Positions 51,391 through 61,500 of a stretch of 64,000 nucleotides of DNA are shown piece after piece. Source of the stretch: Acetobacteraceae bacterium. GTDB taxonomy: Bacteria; Pseudomonadota; Alphaproteobacteria; Acetobacterales; Acetobacteraceae. The notes under the pieces were generated by a model, which was not told the DNA's origin, made no database searches, and worked only from the letters and a program-made list of their open reading frames with translations. The translations under genes and the position numbers were made by a program. Positions within the stretch are counted from its first letter, which is position 1; each line of letters opens with the position of its first letter. Where the stretch lies: NCBI GenBank assembly GCA_947475245.1, contig CANJLW010000017.1, positions 24,971 through 88,970 on the forward strand. The letters are read 5' to 3'.

Positions 51391-52133
51391 GCCTCATGCC
51401 GCGCACGCCTCGCCTGTTGCCCGCGACCATCGGGGTCATCGGCGCATTGCTGGCGGTCAAGACGACGACGCTGGTGCGCGGCGCGCTGGACAACGGCGCG
51501 CTGACGTTCCTGCTGACGTCCCCGGCCGCGGCATCCGAAAAAGCGCACGGCACGCCGCCGCCGCCAAAGGGGCATGGCGCGCCCCCTCCGCCCAAACCAT
51601 CGGGCGGGGACAATGGTCACGGCGCACCACCCGCAGCCGCGCCCGCCGCCGCAACTCCGCCGCCGGAACCGCCCGGCCCGCCGCCGATCAGCGAAGCCGA
51701 ACGCGCGGTACTGCTTGAACTGAGACAGCGTCGTCAGGAACTCGAGTCCCGCGAAAGCGCGATGGCCGGACGCGAGTCCGTTCTGAGCGCGGCCGAACAG
51801 AAACTGGGAGGTCGGGCGGACGAACTGAAAGCCCTGCAAAAGCGGCTGGAAGGATTGGAGGCCGAACGCAGGAAGCAGGAGGATGCCGGCTGGCAGGGCC
51901 TTGTAAAACTTTATGAAACCATGAAACCGCGGGAAGCCGCGACGATCTTCAACGAGCTGGCGATGCCGACATTGCTGGAGGTGATCGACCGAATGAAGGA
52001 AGCCAAGGCGGCATCGATCATGGCCGCCATGACCCCCGACAAGGCGCGCGACGTTACCACCCAACTGGCGAAGCTGCGCATGGCGCGCGTTGCCTCGCCA
52101 AGCGCGTCGAGACCAACCCCCACCGGCGGCTGA
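51387..52133 (+). CDS. motE: MotE-like flagellar motor protein (MgtE N-terminal-type domain)
   Basis: A 248-residue protein. The N-terminal hydrophobic segment PATIGVIGALLAVKTTTLV would anchor it. A Pro/His/Gly-rich linker (~50-105) and a coiled coil (~110-165) with LRQRRQELESRESAMAGRES follow. The C-terminal MgtE_N-like domain is LVKLYETMKPREAATIFNEL and MKEAKAASIMAAMTPDKARD. In Sinorhizobium MotE is a chaperone for the MotC stator protein. Gene order after fliM/DUF6468 agrees. Confidence 0.85.
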   Translation: MSLMPRTPRLLPATIGVIGALLAVKTTTLVRGALDNGALTFLLTSPAAASEKAHGTPPPPKGHGAPPPPKPSGGDNGHGAPPAAAPAAATPPPEPPGPPPISEAERAVLLELRQRRQELESRESAMAGRESVLSAAEQKLGGRADELKALQKRLEGLEAERRKQEDAGWQGLVKLYETMKPREAATIFNELAMPTLLEVIDRMKEAKAASIMAAMTPDKARDVTTQLAKLRMARVASPSASRPTPTGG

Positions 52134-52166
52134 TAGCCCCATCGATCCCTGGAAGGACCCGAAACG

Positions 52167-52553
52167 ATGCCGATCGACAAGGCCATGAACATTCTGATCG
52201 TGGACGACTACAAGACAATGCTGCGGATCATCCGCAACCTGTTGAAGCAGATCGAATTCAACAATGTCGAAGAAGCGACGGACGGGTCCGAGGCGTTGCT
52301 GAAACTCCGTTCCGGCAGCTACGGCCTGGTCATCAGCGACTGGAACATGGCACCGATGACCGGGTTACAGTTGCTGCAGGAAGTCCGCGCGGACGATCGC
52401 CTTAAGGCCACGCCGTTCATTATGATTACCGCCGAAAGCAAGACCGAAAACGTGGTCGCCGCCAAGCAGGCCGGCGTATCCAACTATATCGTCAAACCCT
52501 TCAACGCCGAAACATTGCGAGACAAGATCGAAAAGGTGCTCGGCCATGCATGA
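52167..52553 (+). CDS. cheY: CheY-type single-domain response regulator
   Basis: A 128-residue receiver protein. The acidic pair is in ILIVDDYKTM, the phosphorylated Asp58 in LVISDWNMAPMTG, the switch Thr in FIMITAESK and Lys in YIVKPFNAETL. These match chemotaxis CheY, which binds FliM and changes flagellar rotation. AAGGA precedes the ATG at 52167. Its last eight bases overlap cheZ, so CheY and its phosphatase are made together. Confidence 0.93.
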   Translation: MPIDKAMNILIVDDYKTMLRIIRNLLKQIEFNNVEEATDGSEALLKLRSGSYGLVISDWNMAPMTGLQLLQEVRADDRLKATPFIMITAESKTENVVAAKQAGVSNYIVKPFNAETLRDKIEKVLGHA

Positions 52554-53193
52554 CCTCATCTCGCCACCGTCCGGCGGCATCGCTTTGGCGGATCGGCTGG
52601 CCGCGATCCGCGCCAGCCACCCGACGCCCGATCCATCGGCGGTGGAAGACGTCGTGCGCGCCGTACTGTTGACCATGACCGGCGATCTGACGGCTCAGGA
52701 ATCGTCCCTGCTCGCGGAGGTGGAGGAACTGGGCAAAACCATCGCCAGCGCCAAGGCGGAAATCGCCGCCCTGCGAGTGGACGATATCACCATAAGCCAC
52801 ATCCCCTTCGCGACCGATGAACTCGACGCAATCGTCGCGCATACCGCGTCCGCCACCCACGCCATCCTGGAAAGCTGCGAGGTCCTGGACGACGCCGCGT
52901 CCGCCACGACCGGCGAAGTCTCTGCCCGGCTGCAGGATGCGACGACGAAAATTTACGAAGCGTGCAGTTTTCAGGATATAACGGGACAGCGAATTACGAA
53001 GGTCGTGACCACGCTGAAGGCGATCGAGGCCAAGGTGGCGCAGATCGTCTCCACATTCGGCGTCGGGGGCGGTTCGATCGACGATGTCGTCGCCGTATCG
53101 ATGGGAGAAGACGAATTGCTGAACGGGCCGCAACTTCCCGCGCTCGCGATGGATCAATCCGACATCGACAAGCTGATGGCCAGTTTCGATTGA
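52546..53193 (+). CDS. cheZ: CheZ-family chemotaxis protein phosphatase
   Basis: A 215-residue helical protein that speeds CheY-P dephosphorylation. The signature IYEACSFQDITGQRITKVV contains the catalytic Asp144 and Gln148. A long coiled coil covers ~35-180. The C-terminal MDQSDIDKLMASFD is the CheY-docking tail, also seen in FliN-like and MotE-cluster proteins. It overlaps cheY by eight bases, and its stop overlaps a TTG start of the large gene that follows. Confidence 0.92.
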   Translation: MHDLISPPSGGIALADRLAAIRASHPTPDPSAVEDVVRAVLLTMTGDLTAQESSLLAEVEELGKTIASAKAEIAALRVDDITISHIPFATDELDAIVAHTASATHAILESCEVLDDAASATTGEVSARLQDATTKIYEACSFQDITGQRITKVVTTLKAIEAKVAQIVSTFGVGGGSIDDVVAVSMGEDELLNGPQLPALAMDQSDIDKLMASFD

Positions 53194-56123
53194 TCCTGAA
53201 CACACTCCGTCGCGGTCGACTTTTGACCGCTTGCGCCTTCCTGGGGTCGGGCGGTGTGGCCGTTGCCGCCGACCCACCGATGGAAATCGCGATCCGTTCC
53301 GGTTCTCACCCTGGATTTGGCCGCGTGGTGCTCGATGCGCTGCCGGGGACCGGCTACCGATTGGAGCGAAACGGCGACGTCGTCACCATTCGGCTCGCGG
53401 GTTCCGCCGTATTGGGCGCTCCGCCACCGCCCCCCCGTAACGTTCGCGCCATCGCGCACGACAGCGGCGGCCTTGCAATCACGCTTACGACCGGAAGCAC
53501 GGTACGCGATCTGCGCCTGGGCGCGCGCATTGTCCTCGATATCGTCGATCCGCTCGTCATCCTGCCAACGCCGACGCCACCAGCGGAAAAAACCGCGGCA
53601 AAGACAGAGAAACCCGCTCCCAAGCCTGAAAAGCCCACCGTCGTCGCCCGCGCGCCGGCCGCGCCTCCAAACCCATCCCCGCCGACACCCGCGCCCGTCG
53701 CCGCCCCCCCACCCACGCCGATCGTCGTGGCGGCGGCTTTGCCCCCGCCACCGAGCACGGCGACGCCGAAAGAGACTGCCGCGCCGCCACCCGAGCAAGG
53801 CGCGCAGACACCAACGGCGAAGCCCGGCGAACCCGTTGCACTGATTGCGCGTCGTACGATACCACCTCCGGGCGTGGACGGCGTGGCGTTCACCGTCCCG
53901 TTCGCTGCCACCGTCGGCGCGGCGATGTTCGTGCGCGGGGATCGGGCATTTGTTGTGTTCGACGAACGCCGACCGATCGATATGGCCGCGCTTCGCGCCG
54001 ATACGCCGTTCTCTTCCGCCACCGTACGCCTCTCGCAAGCCGCCACGCTCATTCAGTTCACCCTGCCCGCGGACAAGAATGCCGCCCTTGTGCAGACACC
54101 CCTCGGCTGGACAGTCGCCGCCGTATCGGTCGCCCCCCCGATACAGCCGATTTATCCGTCCCTGACCGATGGGCGCATGAATTTTCCGGCAGACAAACCC
54201 AGCGAAGTCGTCAGCATCGCCGATCCCGAAACCAACGCGACATTGCTGGTCGGCACCCAGCGCCGTCCCGGCCAGGCAATCCCCGCCGCTCGCCGCACCG
54301 TGGAATTCATCCTGCCGCGGACGCTGCAAGGCGTTGTCGTCGAGCCGCTCGCCGACAGCATCGCCTTACGGGTCACACCGGGAGGATTCGCCCTCACCGG
54401 ACCCGCGTCCGGATTGAATATCGTTCCTCCCTCGGCGCGAGGCGACGCCATGGCCGCCGCGGCAAAGCTCTCCCGCCGCTTCGAATTCTCCACGGCACCG
54501 GCCGAAGACCTGCTGCGTCAACTGTCGCGCCAGATATCGGCCGCGGCGAACGCGCCCGCCCGTGCCCGCGGCCCGCTGCGCCAGGCCGCCGCTCAGACGA
54601 TGCTATCCCTGGGAATGTCGGCCGAAGCGCAGGCACTGCTGCGGGTCACCGCCGGTCAGGACCCGAAGGAAGCGGCCTCCGCCGAGACGATCGGCTCCCT
54701 GGCGATCGCTTCCCTGCTGGCCGGACGTCCCGACGACGCCGCCGGAATCGCCGATCCGGCCCTGAACGGTACCGACGATGTCCTGTTCTGGCGGGGAATT
54801 CGCACCGCGATGCAAAAGGACGGCACGCCCGAAGCTGTCACCGCCTTTGCCGCGACTGGCCCCCTGGCGCTGACCTTCCCGCCGCCAATCCGTGACAGGG
54901 TCCTGGCACTGGTGGTCGAGACATTGATCGAAGGCGGCGATCTGGCCTCCGCAACCCGCCTGCTGAACCAGCGTAAGGACGACCCGCAACTGGCCTATGC
55001 CCGGGCCTTGCGGGCACAGGCAGAGGGCGATGTCGAAACGGCACTCAAACTCCTCGATGAAGTCGCCGCCGGGCGCGACCAATTGGCGCGCGCCAAGGCG
55101 GCATGGCGCGCCGTCGAACTGCGCCTGTCGAGTCACAAGATCGATAACGCTCAGGCGGCGGATGCGCTTGATAAACTGATGTACGTCTGGCGCGGCGATC
55201 GGCGCGACCTCGCGCTGCGCGAACGCCTGGCCGAACTGCGCCAGATGTCGGGGGCCTGGAAACCGGCCCTGTCGATACTGCGTCAGGCGGAGGCCGATTT
55301 TCCCGACCGCGCCCAACGTTTGAAGGGCCGGATGCGTTCGGTCTTCGCCACGATGCTCGACGGCGACGCGGCCGAGAAAATCCCGCCGCTCGAATTCATC
55401 GCCATGGCCGAGCAGAACGCCGACCTGATGCCCGACGGTTCCAATAACGAAGCGTTGGACGAGCGTCTGGCGGATCGTCTCCTGGCCCTCGAACTCCCCA
55501 AACGCGCCGAAGTACTTCTCGACCGCCTGATGCTCGGCGCGCAGGCAGGCGAAAAGCGCGCGGGCTACGGCGCTCGGCTGGCCTCGCTTCGCCTCCGAGA
55601 GGGAGACCCCGCCGGGGCACTCACCGCTCTGGTCGCATCCAGCGCCGGAGCCGTGCCACAGGATCTCGCGCGTCAACGCGTGGTGATCGCGGCCTCTGCC
55701 CATGCGCGTCAGGGGAATGTCGCAGGTGCCGTGGCTCTGCTGGAACCGATCAAATCGGCGGCGACGGACGAAGCACGGGCGAGCATTCTGGAACAGGCAA
55801 ACGACTGGGCGGGCGCGACCCGGGCTTTGTCCGATCTGGTCGAACACATCGTGCCGGAGACAGGTGCCCTTGCGGAACAGCACAAACGCGCGCTGCTGCG
55901 ATTGGCGACAGCTGCCGCGCGCGCGAACGACTCGGAGACGCTGGCCCGCCTGCGCGCCGGTCAGACCCCGCGCATGGGCGACGGCCCGATGGCGGATATG
56001 TTTCGCTTGCTGACCGCGGAGCCGGTCCGGGGAGCCGAAGATTTGCCGCGCGCGGCGCAGGAGGCCGGTTTGGCGCGAACCGCCGCCCCCGCGGTCGCGG
56101 GCGCGCCAACCGCGACCCGCTGA
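53190..56123 (+). CDS. Large exported repeat protein coupled to cheZ
   Basis: About 977 residues from the TTG at 53190, whose TTGA overlaps the cheZ stop. The first ~25 residues form a signal peptide ending in VAVAADPP. Residues ~28-120 are beta-rich and AMIN-like (GSHPGFGRVVLDALPG, LRLGARIVLDIVDP). Residues ~123-213 are a Pro/Ala linker, then a second beta domain runs to ~430. The remainder is alpha-helical with TPR/HEAT-like repeats (ALKLLDEVAAGRDQLARAKA). It is presumably periplasmic. No family name can be given. Its place after cheZ suggests a role in the flagellum, motor or pole. Confidence 0.75.
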   Translation: MILNTLRRGRLLTACAFLGSGGVAVAADPPMEIAIRSGSHPGFGRVVLDALPGTGYRLERNGDVVTIRLAGSAVLGAPPPPPRNVRAIAHDSGGLAITLTTGSTVRDLRLGARIVLDIVDPLVILPTPTPPAEKTAAKTEKPAPKPEKPTVVARAPAAPPNPSPPTPAPVAAPPPTPIVVAAALPPPPSTATPKETAAPPPEQGAQTPTAKPGEPVALIARRTIPPPGVDGVAFTVPFAATVGAAMFVRGDRAFVVFDERRPIDMAALRADTPFSSATVRLSQAATLIQFTLPADKNAALVQTPLGWTVAAVSVAPPIQPIYPSLTDGRMNFPADKPSEVVSIADPETNATLLVGTQRRPGQAIPAARRTVEFILPRTLQGVVVEPLADSIALRVTPGGFALTGPASGLNIVPPSARGDAMAAAAKLSRRFEFSTAPAEDLLRQLSRQISAAANAPARARGPLRQAAAQTMLSLGMSAEAQALLRVTAGQDPKEAASAETIGSLAIASLLAGRPDDAAGIADPALNGTDDVLFWRGIRTAMQKDGTPEAVTAFAATGPLALTFPPPIRDRVLALVVETLIEGGDLASATRLLNQRKDDPQLAYARALRAQAEGDVETALKLLDEVAAGRDQLARAKAAWRAVELRLSSHKIDNAQAADALDKLMYVWRGDRRDLALRERLAELRQMSGAWKPALSILRQAEADFPDRAQRLKGRMRSVFATMLDGDAAEKIPPLEFIAMAEQNADLMPDGSNNEALDERLADRLLALELPKRAEVLLDRLMLGAQAGEKRAGYGARLASLRLREGDPAGALTALVASSAGAVPQDLARQRVVIAASAHARQGNVAGAVALLEPIKSAATDEARASILEQANDWAGATRALSDLVEHIVPETGALAEQHKRALLRLATAAARANDSETLARLRAGQTPRMGDGPMADMFRLLTAEPVRGAEDLPRAAQEAGLARTAAPAVAGAPTATR

Positions 56124-56300
56124 TCGTCGAAGACCGACGCACGACAGGCATGCGATTTTCCTTGGCGTTCCCATGGATTATCACTTGCGTTTCCGGACCC
56201 GTTTCATCATGTTCCGCCGCCTTGGCCCCAGGGGACGGAAAGCGGGCGCTGTGCGCGTGTACCGTCCAACAGGCCGTCTACTGGTAGGAAGGGGTACGCG

Positions 56301-56780
56301 ATGAACGCACTCAGCCCACTGGGGATGGTCTCGGATTTACCGAGCAGCAACCAGACGATTAGCGGCGAACAAACACCCAACGTCCAAACTTGGGACGATG
56401 GACCGGCGAAGGACTATTTCGTCGAGAAGGATGGCGTGAAATTCGCCGGGACGCATTTGCTCGTGGACCTTTGGGGCGCGACGAATTTGGCCGATCCAGC
56501 CCATATTGACCGTGCATTGCGTGAAGCGGCGGAAGCCGCAGGCGCAACGATCCTGCACGGCCATTTTCACCACTTCTCGCCCAATGGCGGCGTAAGTGGC
56601 GTGCTGGTGCTGGCCGAAAGCCACATCTCTATCCACACATGGCCCGAGCGCAACTTCGCCGCGCTCGACATCTTCATGTGTGGTGAGTGCAACCCTTACC
56701 ATGGGCTGCCGGCACTTAAGGCGGCGTTCAGCCCGACGTCGATCAATTTGGGTGAACAACGGCGCGGCCTGATCGCGTAA
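56301..56780 (+). CDS. speD: S-adenosylmethionine decarboxylase proenzyme
   Basis: A 159-residue class 1 (bacterial) AdoMetDC that supplies the aminopropyl donor for spermidine. The self-cleavage site is between Glu106 and Ser107 in VLAESHISIHTWPERN; Ser107 becomes the pyruvoyl group. Conserved His and Cys residues follow in DIFMCGECNPYHG. There is an N-terminal extension of about 40 residues compared with short bacterial SpeD; an in-frame ATG at 56328 is an alternative start. AGGAAGGGG precedes the ATG at 56301. The 177-base gap upstream shows no known riboswitch. Confidence 0.95.
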   Translation: MNALSPLGMVSDLPSSNQTISGEQTPNVQTWDDGPAKDYFVEKDGVKFAGTHLLVDLWGATNLADPAHIDRALREAAEAAGATILHGHFHHFSPNGGVSGVLVLAESHISIHTWPERNFAALDIFMCGECNPYHGLPALKAAFSPTSINLGEQRRGLIA

Positions 56781-56805
56781 CCTGAATGTCCGTTGCCTAA
56801 TAAAC

Positions 56806-56834
56806 CGGCCCGGGGCATGCACCCGGGCCGTTTT
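56806..56834 (+). terminator. Terminator-like hairpin between speD and speE
   Basis: CGGCCCGGG-GCATGCA-CCCGGGCCG is a perfect 9-bp stem with a 7-base loop, followed at once by TTTT. It starts 25 bases after the speD stop and ends 18 bases before the speE ATG. The very GC-rich stem suits partial termination or attenuation, lowering speE expression relative to speD, or hiding the speE ribosome-binding site. Confidence 0.6.
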
Positions 56835-56852
56835 CACGTTTGGAGACCCGAG

Positions 56853-57719
56853 ATGGCTACCGATAGCTGGATTAACGAGTCGTTGTACCCCGATTGGGGC
56901 CAGCGATTTCTGGTGAAGCGCGAACTTGCCCGGGTTCAAAGTGACTTTCAGGATATTGTCATCTTCGAAAGCACCTCCCACGGTCGCGTCATGGTGCTCG
57001 ACGGCGTCATTCAGATCACCGAGCGCGACGAGTTCGTCTATCAGGAAATGCTGACCCACGTGCCGCTGCTGGCGCATGGCAATGCGACCAACGTGCTGAT
57101 CATCGGTGCCGGCGACGGCGGCGTGCTGCGGCGCGTCCTGCAACATCGCGGCGTCAAACGCGCGGTGATGGTCGAAATAGACGGCGAGGTCATACGCCTG
57201 TGCAAGGAACATTTGGCCGACATTTCCGGCGACGCCTGGAACGACCCACGCGCCGACGTGATCGTGGGTGACGGCATCGACTATGTTAAGCGCGCGCCCG
57301 ACAGCACCTTTGACGTAATCATCGTCGATTCCACCGATCCGATCGGCGTGGGTGAAGTTCTGTTCACCGACGAATTCTATCAAAATTGTGCACGCATCCT
57401 GACCCCGCGCGGCTTGGTCGTGAACCAGTGCGGCGTGCCGTTCATGCAGGCCGACGAACTGCGGGAGACCAGCCTGCGCCGCGGGCAGTTCTTCCCCTTT
57501 GTCAGCGCCTATGTCGCCGCCGTCCCGACCTATGTCGGCGGCTTCATGACCCTCGGCTTCTCCGCCAAGGACGCCGGCCTGACCACGGTGCCGGTCGAAA
57601 CCATCCGCGACCGCGCGCACGATGCGGGGATATTGGGACTCACGCGGTACTGGACACCCGAAATCCACGCCGGGGCCTTCAACCTCCCCCCCTACATCGC
57701 GGAAAACCTGCCGAAATAG
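56853..57719 (+). CDS. speE: Spermidine synthase (polyamine aminopropyltransferase)
   Basis: A 288-residue enzyme making spermidine from putrescine and decarboxylated AdoMet. Active-site segments are VMVLDGVIQITERDEFVYQE, LIIGAGDGGVLRRVLQH, the acidic VMVEIDGEVIRLCKEHL and the catalytic Asp in VIIVDSTDPIGVGEVLF. GGAG lies seven bases before the ATG at 56853. It is cotranscribed with speD or separated by the hairpin between them. Unlike the membrane SpeE-like protein at 25183, all catalytic motifs are intact. Confidence 0.95.
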   Translation: MATDSWINESLYPDWGQRFLVKRELARVQSDFQDIVIFESTSHGRVMVLDGVIQITERDEFVYQEMLTHVPLLAHGNATNVLIIGAGDGGVLRRVLQHRGVKRAVMVEIDGEVIRLCKEHLADISGDAWNDPRADVIVGDGIDYVKRAPDSTFDVIIVDSTDPIGVGEVLFTDEFYQNCARILTPRGLVVNQCGVPFMQADELRETSLRRGQFFPFVSAYVAAVPTYVGGFMTLGFSAKDAGLTTVPVETIRDRAHDAGILGLTRYWTPEIHAGAFNLPPYIAENLPK

Positions 57720-57783
57720 CGGACGGCGTTGCTCCGGTATCGGCAAGCTCCTAGGCTTCGCCCGATCACCGGAGGATGCAGCA

Positions 57784-58563
57784 ATGAACGAACCCGCCAC
57801 CGATGATGTCGTCATCACCCATGACGACGGCATAACGGAAGTGCGCTTCAATCGTCCCGAAAAGAAGAATGCGCTGACCCGGGCGATGTATGGCGCGGTC
57901 GTCGATGCGTTCCAGGAGGCGGATAACAATCCGGAAGTCCGCGTGATCATCCTGACCGGGACCGGTGATTCGTTCACATCCGGAAACGACATCAAGGATT
58001 TCCAGCAGCGCGTAGCCAGCAATGCCACCAGCGCTGCCTCGCCGTTTCTGGACGCGCTTTCTACCCTCAAGACACCGCTGATCGGTGCGGTGAACGGGCA
58101 GGCTATCGGCGTCGGCACGACAATGCTCGCGCATTGCGACCTGATCGTCGCCGCGCGATCCGCGCGCTTCGTGATGCCTTTCACCAGCCTGGGGCTTGTG
58201 CCGGAAGCCGGCAGCTCCCTGCTGTTCCCCCAGATCCTCGGTCACCAACGCGCCAACGCGCTGCTCCTGCTGGGGCAACCGATCGACGCCGAAACCGGCC
58301 TGCAATGGGGCTTCGTCAATCAGGTGGTCGATGACGCCGAGCTGATGACCGCGGCGCGTGCGCTTGCACAACGCCTCGCGGCTCTGCCGCCCGGCGCAGT
58401 GCGCAAGACCAAAGCGCTGATCAAGCACGGCGCGCCCGACATAGCCGGACGCATCGCCGAAGAACTGGTGCATTTCCGCGACCAGTTGAAATCGCCCGAA
58501 GCCGCCGAGGCGTTTCAAGCGTTCGTCGAAAAGCGTAAGCCGGACTTCTCCCGCTTCTCCTGA
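57784..58563 (+). CDS. Crotonase-family enoyl-CoA isomerase-like protein
   Basis: A 259-residue crotonase. The oxyanion segment is FTSGNDIKDF. Both hydratase glutamates are lacking: GVGTTMLAHCD has Thr where Glu is expected, and MPFTSLGLV lacks the second. Instead a Glu occurs in GLVPEAGSSLLFPQIL, the position used by delta3-delta2-enoyl-CoA isomerases (ECI2-like). It is therefore more likely an isomerase than a hydratase. It lies 64 bases after speE and 15 bases before the ABC gene. Confidence 0.82.
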   Translation: MNEPATDDVVITHDDGITEVRFNRPEKKNALTRAMYGAVVDAFQEADNNPEVRVIILTGTGDSFTSGNDIKDFQQRVASNATSAASPFLDALSTLKTPLIGAVNGQAIGVGTTMLAHCDLIVAARSARFVMPFTSLGLVPEAGSSLLFPQILGHQRANALLLLGQPIDAETGLQWGFVNQVVDDAELMTAARALAQRLAALPPGAVRKTKALIKHGAPDIAGRIAEELVHFRDQLKSPEAAEAFQAFVEKRKPDFSRFS

Positions 58564-58578
58564 TCCAGGTCACGCGCC

Positions 58579-61500
58579 ATGCATTTCGACCTCAAGCTTT
58601 GGCGCATGATGGACGGCTACCGAGGCCGGATCGGCCTCGCGGTCGTCCTGGGCCTTACCTCGCTCGCCGTCGGCATCGCGCGCTTCGCCTTCTTGGGTAT
58701 GTTCCTGGCCGCCGCCTTTCGCGGGGAGTCCGGATCGGCGCTGGTCACCCCCCTGATCGCGGCGGCACTCGCGATCTTGATAAGGGCCGCGCTGGATCAT
58801 ACTCGCGCGATGATCGCCCATCGCACCGCGATGCAAGTACAAGCGACGCTGCGCGGGCGTCTGTTCGACAAGATCGTCGCACTGGGTCCCGCCTGGTTCG
58901 GCGCGGAACGCACCGGCGGCACAATGCTGTCGATGGTCGACGGCGTGGAGCAGTTGCAGACCTTCTTTGGCCAGTACCTGCCCCAGGTTGCCATCGCCAT
59001 CTGCGCCCCTGTCGCGATCTTCGCCTTCATCGCCTGGTGGGATGTCCCGGTCGCGGCCACCATGCTCGCCGCCGCCCTGTTCACCCTGATCATGCCCGCC
59101 GCCGTGCACCGGCGGACCAGCAAAGCCAGCCGACAGCGTCAGACCGCGTTCAAGTCCTTCGGCGAGGAATTCCTCGACGCCGTGCAGGGCTTACCGACGC
59201 TGAAAGCCTTCGGCCAAAGCGCATCGTACGGTCGGATGCTGGCGACCAAGGCCCGCGCGCTGTCGGACTCCACGTTCTGGGTGCTGGCGCTGAATGTACT
59301 GACCCGCGGCTTCACCGATCTGGGCACCGCGCTGGGCGCGGCGGCGGCGCTGCTGTTGGGAGCGTGGCGGGTCAGCCAAGGTCAGATGACGCTGGAAGCG
59401 CTGCTGATCGTGCTGATGGCCGGCACCGAAATCTTCCGACCTTTGCGCGACCTGCGCGCGGTCCTCCATCAAGGCCTGAACGGCCAGGCCGCCGCCGCCG
59501 GTGTCAACGCGCTACTCGACACACCGGTCTCCGCCCCCGCCGAACCAGCCGATCCGACGGTATCGCCTCCCGCGACGGCGGACATTCTGTTCGAGAATGT
59601 CGGCTTCTCTTACCCCGGCGGGCGAGGCCCCGCGCATCGCGGCCTGACCTTCGCCGTTGCCGCCGGGGAACGAGTCGGTATCGTCGGGCCCAGCGGATCA
59701 GGGAAATCGTCGATCGTCCGGCTGTTGCTGCGCCTGCACGATCCGCAGACGGGCACGATCGGCATAGGCGGGCACGACCTGCGCGCGCTTGCGCCCGACG
59801 CCATCCGTCGGATGATCGCGGTGGTCGCGCAGGATACCTACCTGTTTCACGGCACGGTGGAGGAAAACCTGCGTCTGGGCCGACCCGACGCCACCGACGC
59901 CGAGGTGATCGCCGCCGCGACCGCCGCAAACGCGCACCACTTCATCGAATCGCTGCCGGATGGCTATCGAACGATCATCGGCGAACGAGGGTCCAGCCTG
60001 TCCGGCGGTCAGCGCCAACGCATTGCCATCGCGCGCGCCATTCTGCGCGACGCCCCGATTCTGATTCTCGACGAAGCGCTGTCCTCGGTCGACGCCGAGA
60101 ACGAGTCCGTCATCCAGCAAGCCCTGGATCGCCTGATGATGGGGCGCACAACGCTGATCCTGGCGCATCGTCTGTCCAGCGTCATCGGCGCGGATCGCAT
60201 CCTGGTGCTCGACGCCGGACGCGTGGTGCAATCAGGGCCTCATGCCGTCCTGATCGAACAGGATGGCCCCTATCGGAGCCTGATGGCACCGCAATTGGCG
60301 GAGCGCCGAACCGGCGACACCATCCCCGAACTGGCCACCGCCGATCCGACGACGCGACAAGCTGCCTCTGCGCTGGCGACAAGCCTGACGGAGGATGCCG
60401 CGCAGGTCGGTTGGCCCGAAACGATCCGCACGCTGCTGCGGGTTGTGCGCCCGTATCGCGGTCAACTCGCGATCACCGTGCTATGCGGAATCTCTCGCGT
60501 CATTGCCTTTATCGGCGTTGGTGTCCTCGGCGCGTTCGTGGTCGGCTCGGTCAAAGCCGGATCGCCGATCGGGTCGCTGGCGATCGGCCTGTTGATCGCG
60601 GCACCGCTGGCGGGACTGCTGCACTGGCTGGAATCCTGGATCGCCCATGCCATGGCCTATGCGCTGCTTGCGGATATGCGCATCGACCTGTTCCGCAAAC
60701 TCGACCAATTGGCACCGGCCTACCTGTTGAAACGGCGCTCCGGCGACCTCGTCGCCCTGGCAACCCAGGACGTTGAAACCGTCGAGTATTTCTTCGCGCA
60801 TACCATCGCACCGGCCATCGTCGCCGGCCTGGTTCCCGCCGTCGTACTCCTCGCCCTGGGCTGGGTCGCCTGGCCGTTGGCCTTGGCGCTCGCGCCGTTC
60901 CTGATCTACGCCGGTGCCTCCCCCCTCATCGGCCGCCAGCGGATCGACGCGCTCGGCTCCTCCGCCCGCGGCGCGCTTGGGGCGATGGGGGCCTATGCCA
61001 CGGAAACCATCCAGGGACTGGCGGAACTGGTGGCATTCAACGCCGCCACCGGTCGACGCGACGGATTCATGTCGACAGTGCGTGCCTATCAGACCACGCG
61101 GCTGCGCCTGCTGGCCGATCTCAGCTTTCAAGCCGCCGCCTTAGAAGTCGCGACGGGATTTGGCGGCCTGGCGGTCGCGGCCTGCGGCGCCCTGTTGGTC
61201 GGACAAGGCCAACTGACGCCGGAAACCCTGCCCTTGCTGATGCTGGTCTCGGTCGCCGCATTTCTGCCGGTGTCGGAAATTGCACAGGTCGGGCGGCAGT
61301 TGGCCGACACGATCGCCTCCACCCGCCGATTGGCCGTCGTTCACGCCGAACCGGTGGCGATCGCCGATGGGCAGCAGATGCCGGCCGCTCCCTCCGGCGG
61401 CTCGTCGGTAAGCTTCGAGCGCGTATCGTTTACCTATCCGGGGCGATCCGTCGCGGCCTTGCAGAACCTGTCGTTCACCATACCCGCCGGCGCAACCGTG

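Noticed and set aside
54603..56174. Minus-strand open frame (~523 codons) opposite the large exported protein
   Set aside because: Low-complexity Arg/Gln-rich translation without motif; shadow of the sense gene.
56124..56300. Possible polyamine- or SAM-responsive riboswitch upstream of speD
   Set aside because: Only a weak CGTCG/CGACG stem is visible, and no known riboswitch core could be recognised.
56337..58184. Long minus-strand open frame (~615 codons) opposite speD, speE and the crotonase
   Set aside because: It runs antisense to three genes with intact catalytic motifs; composition is that of a GC-rich shadow frame.
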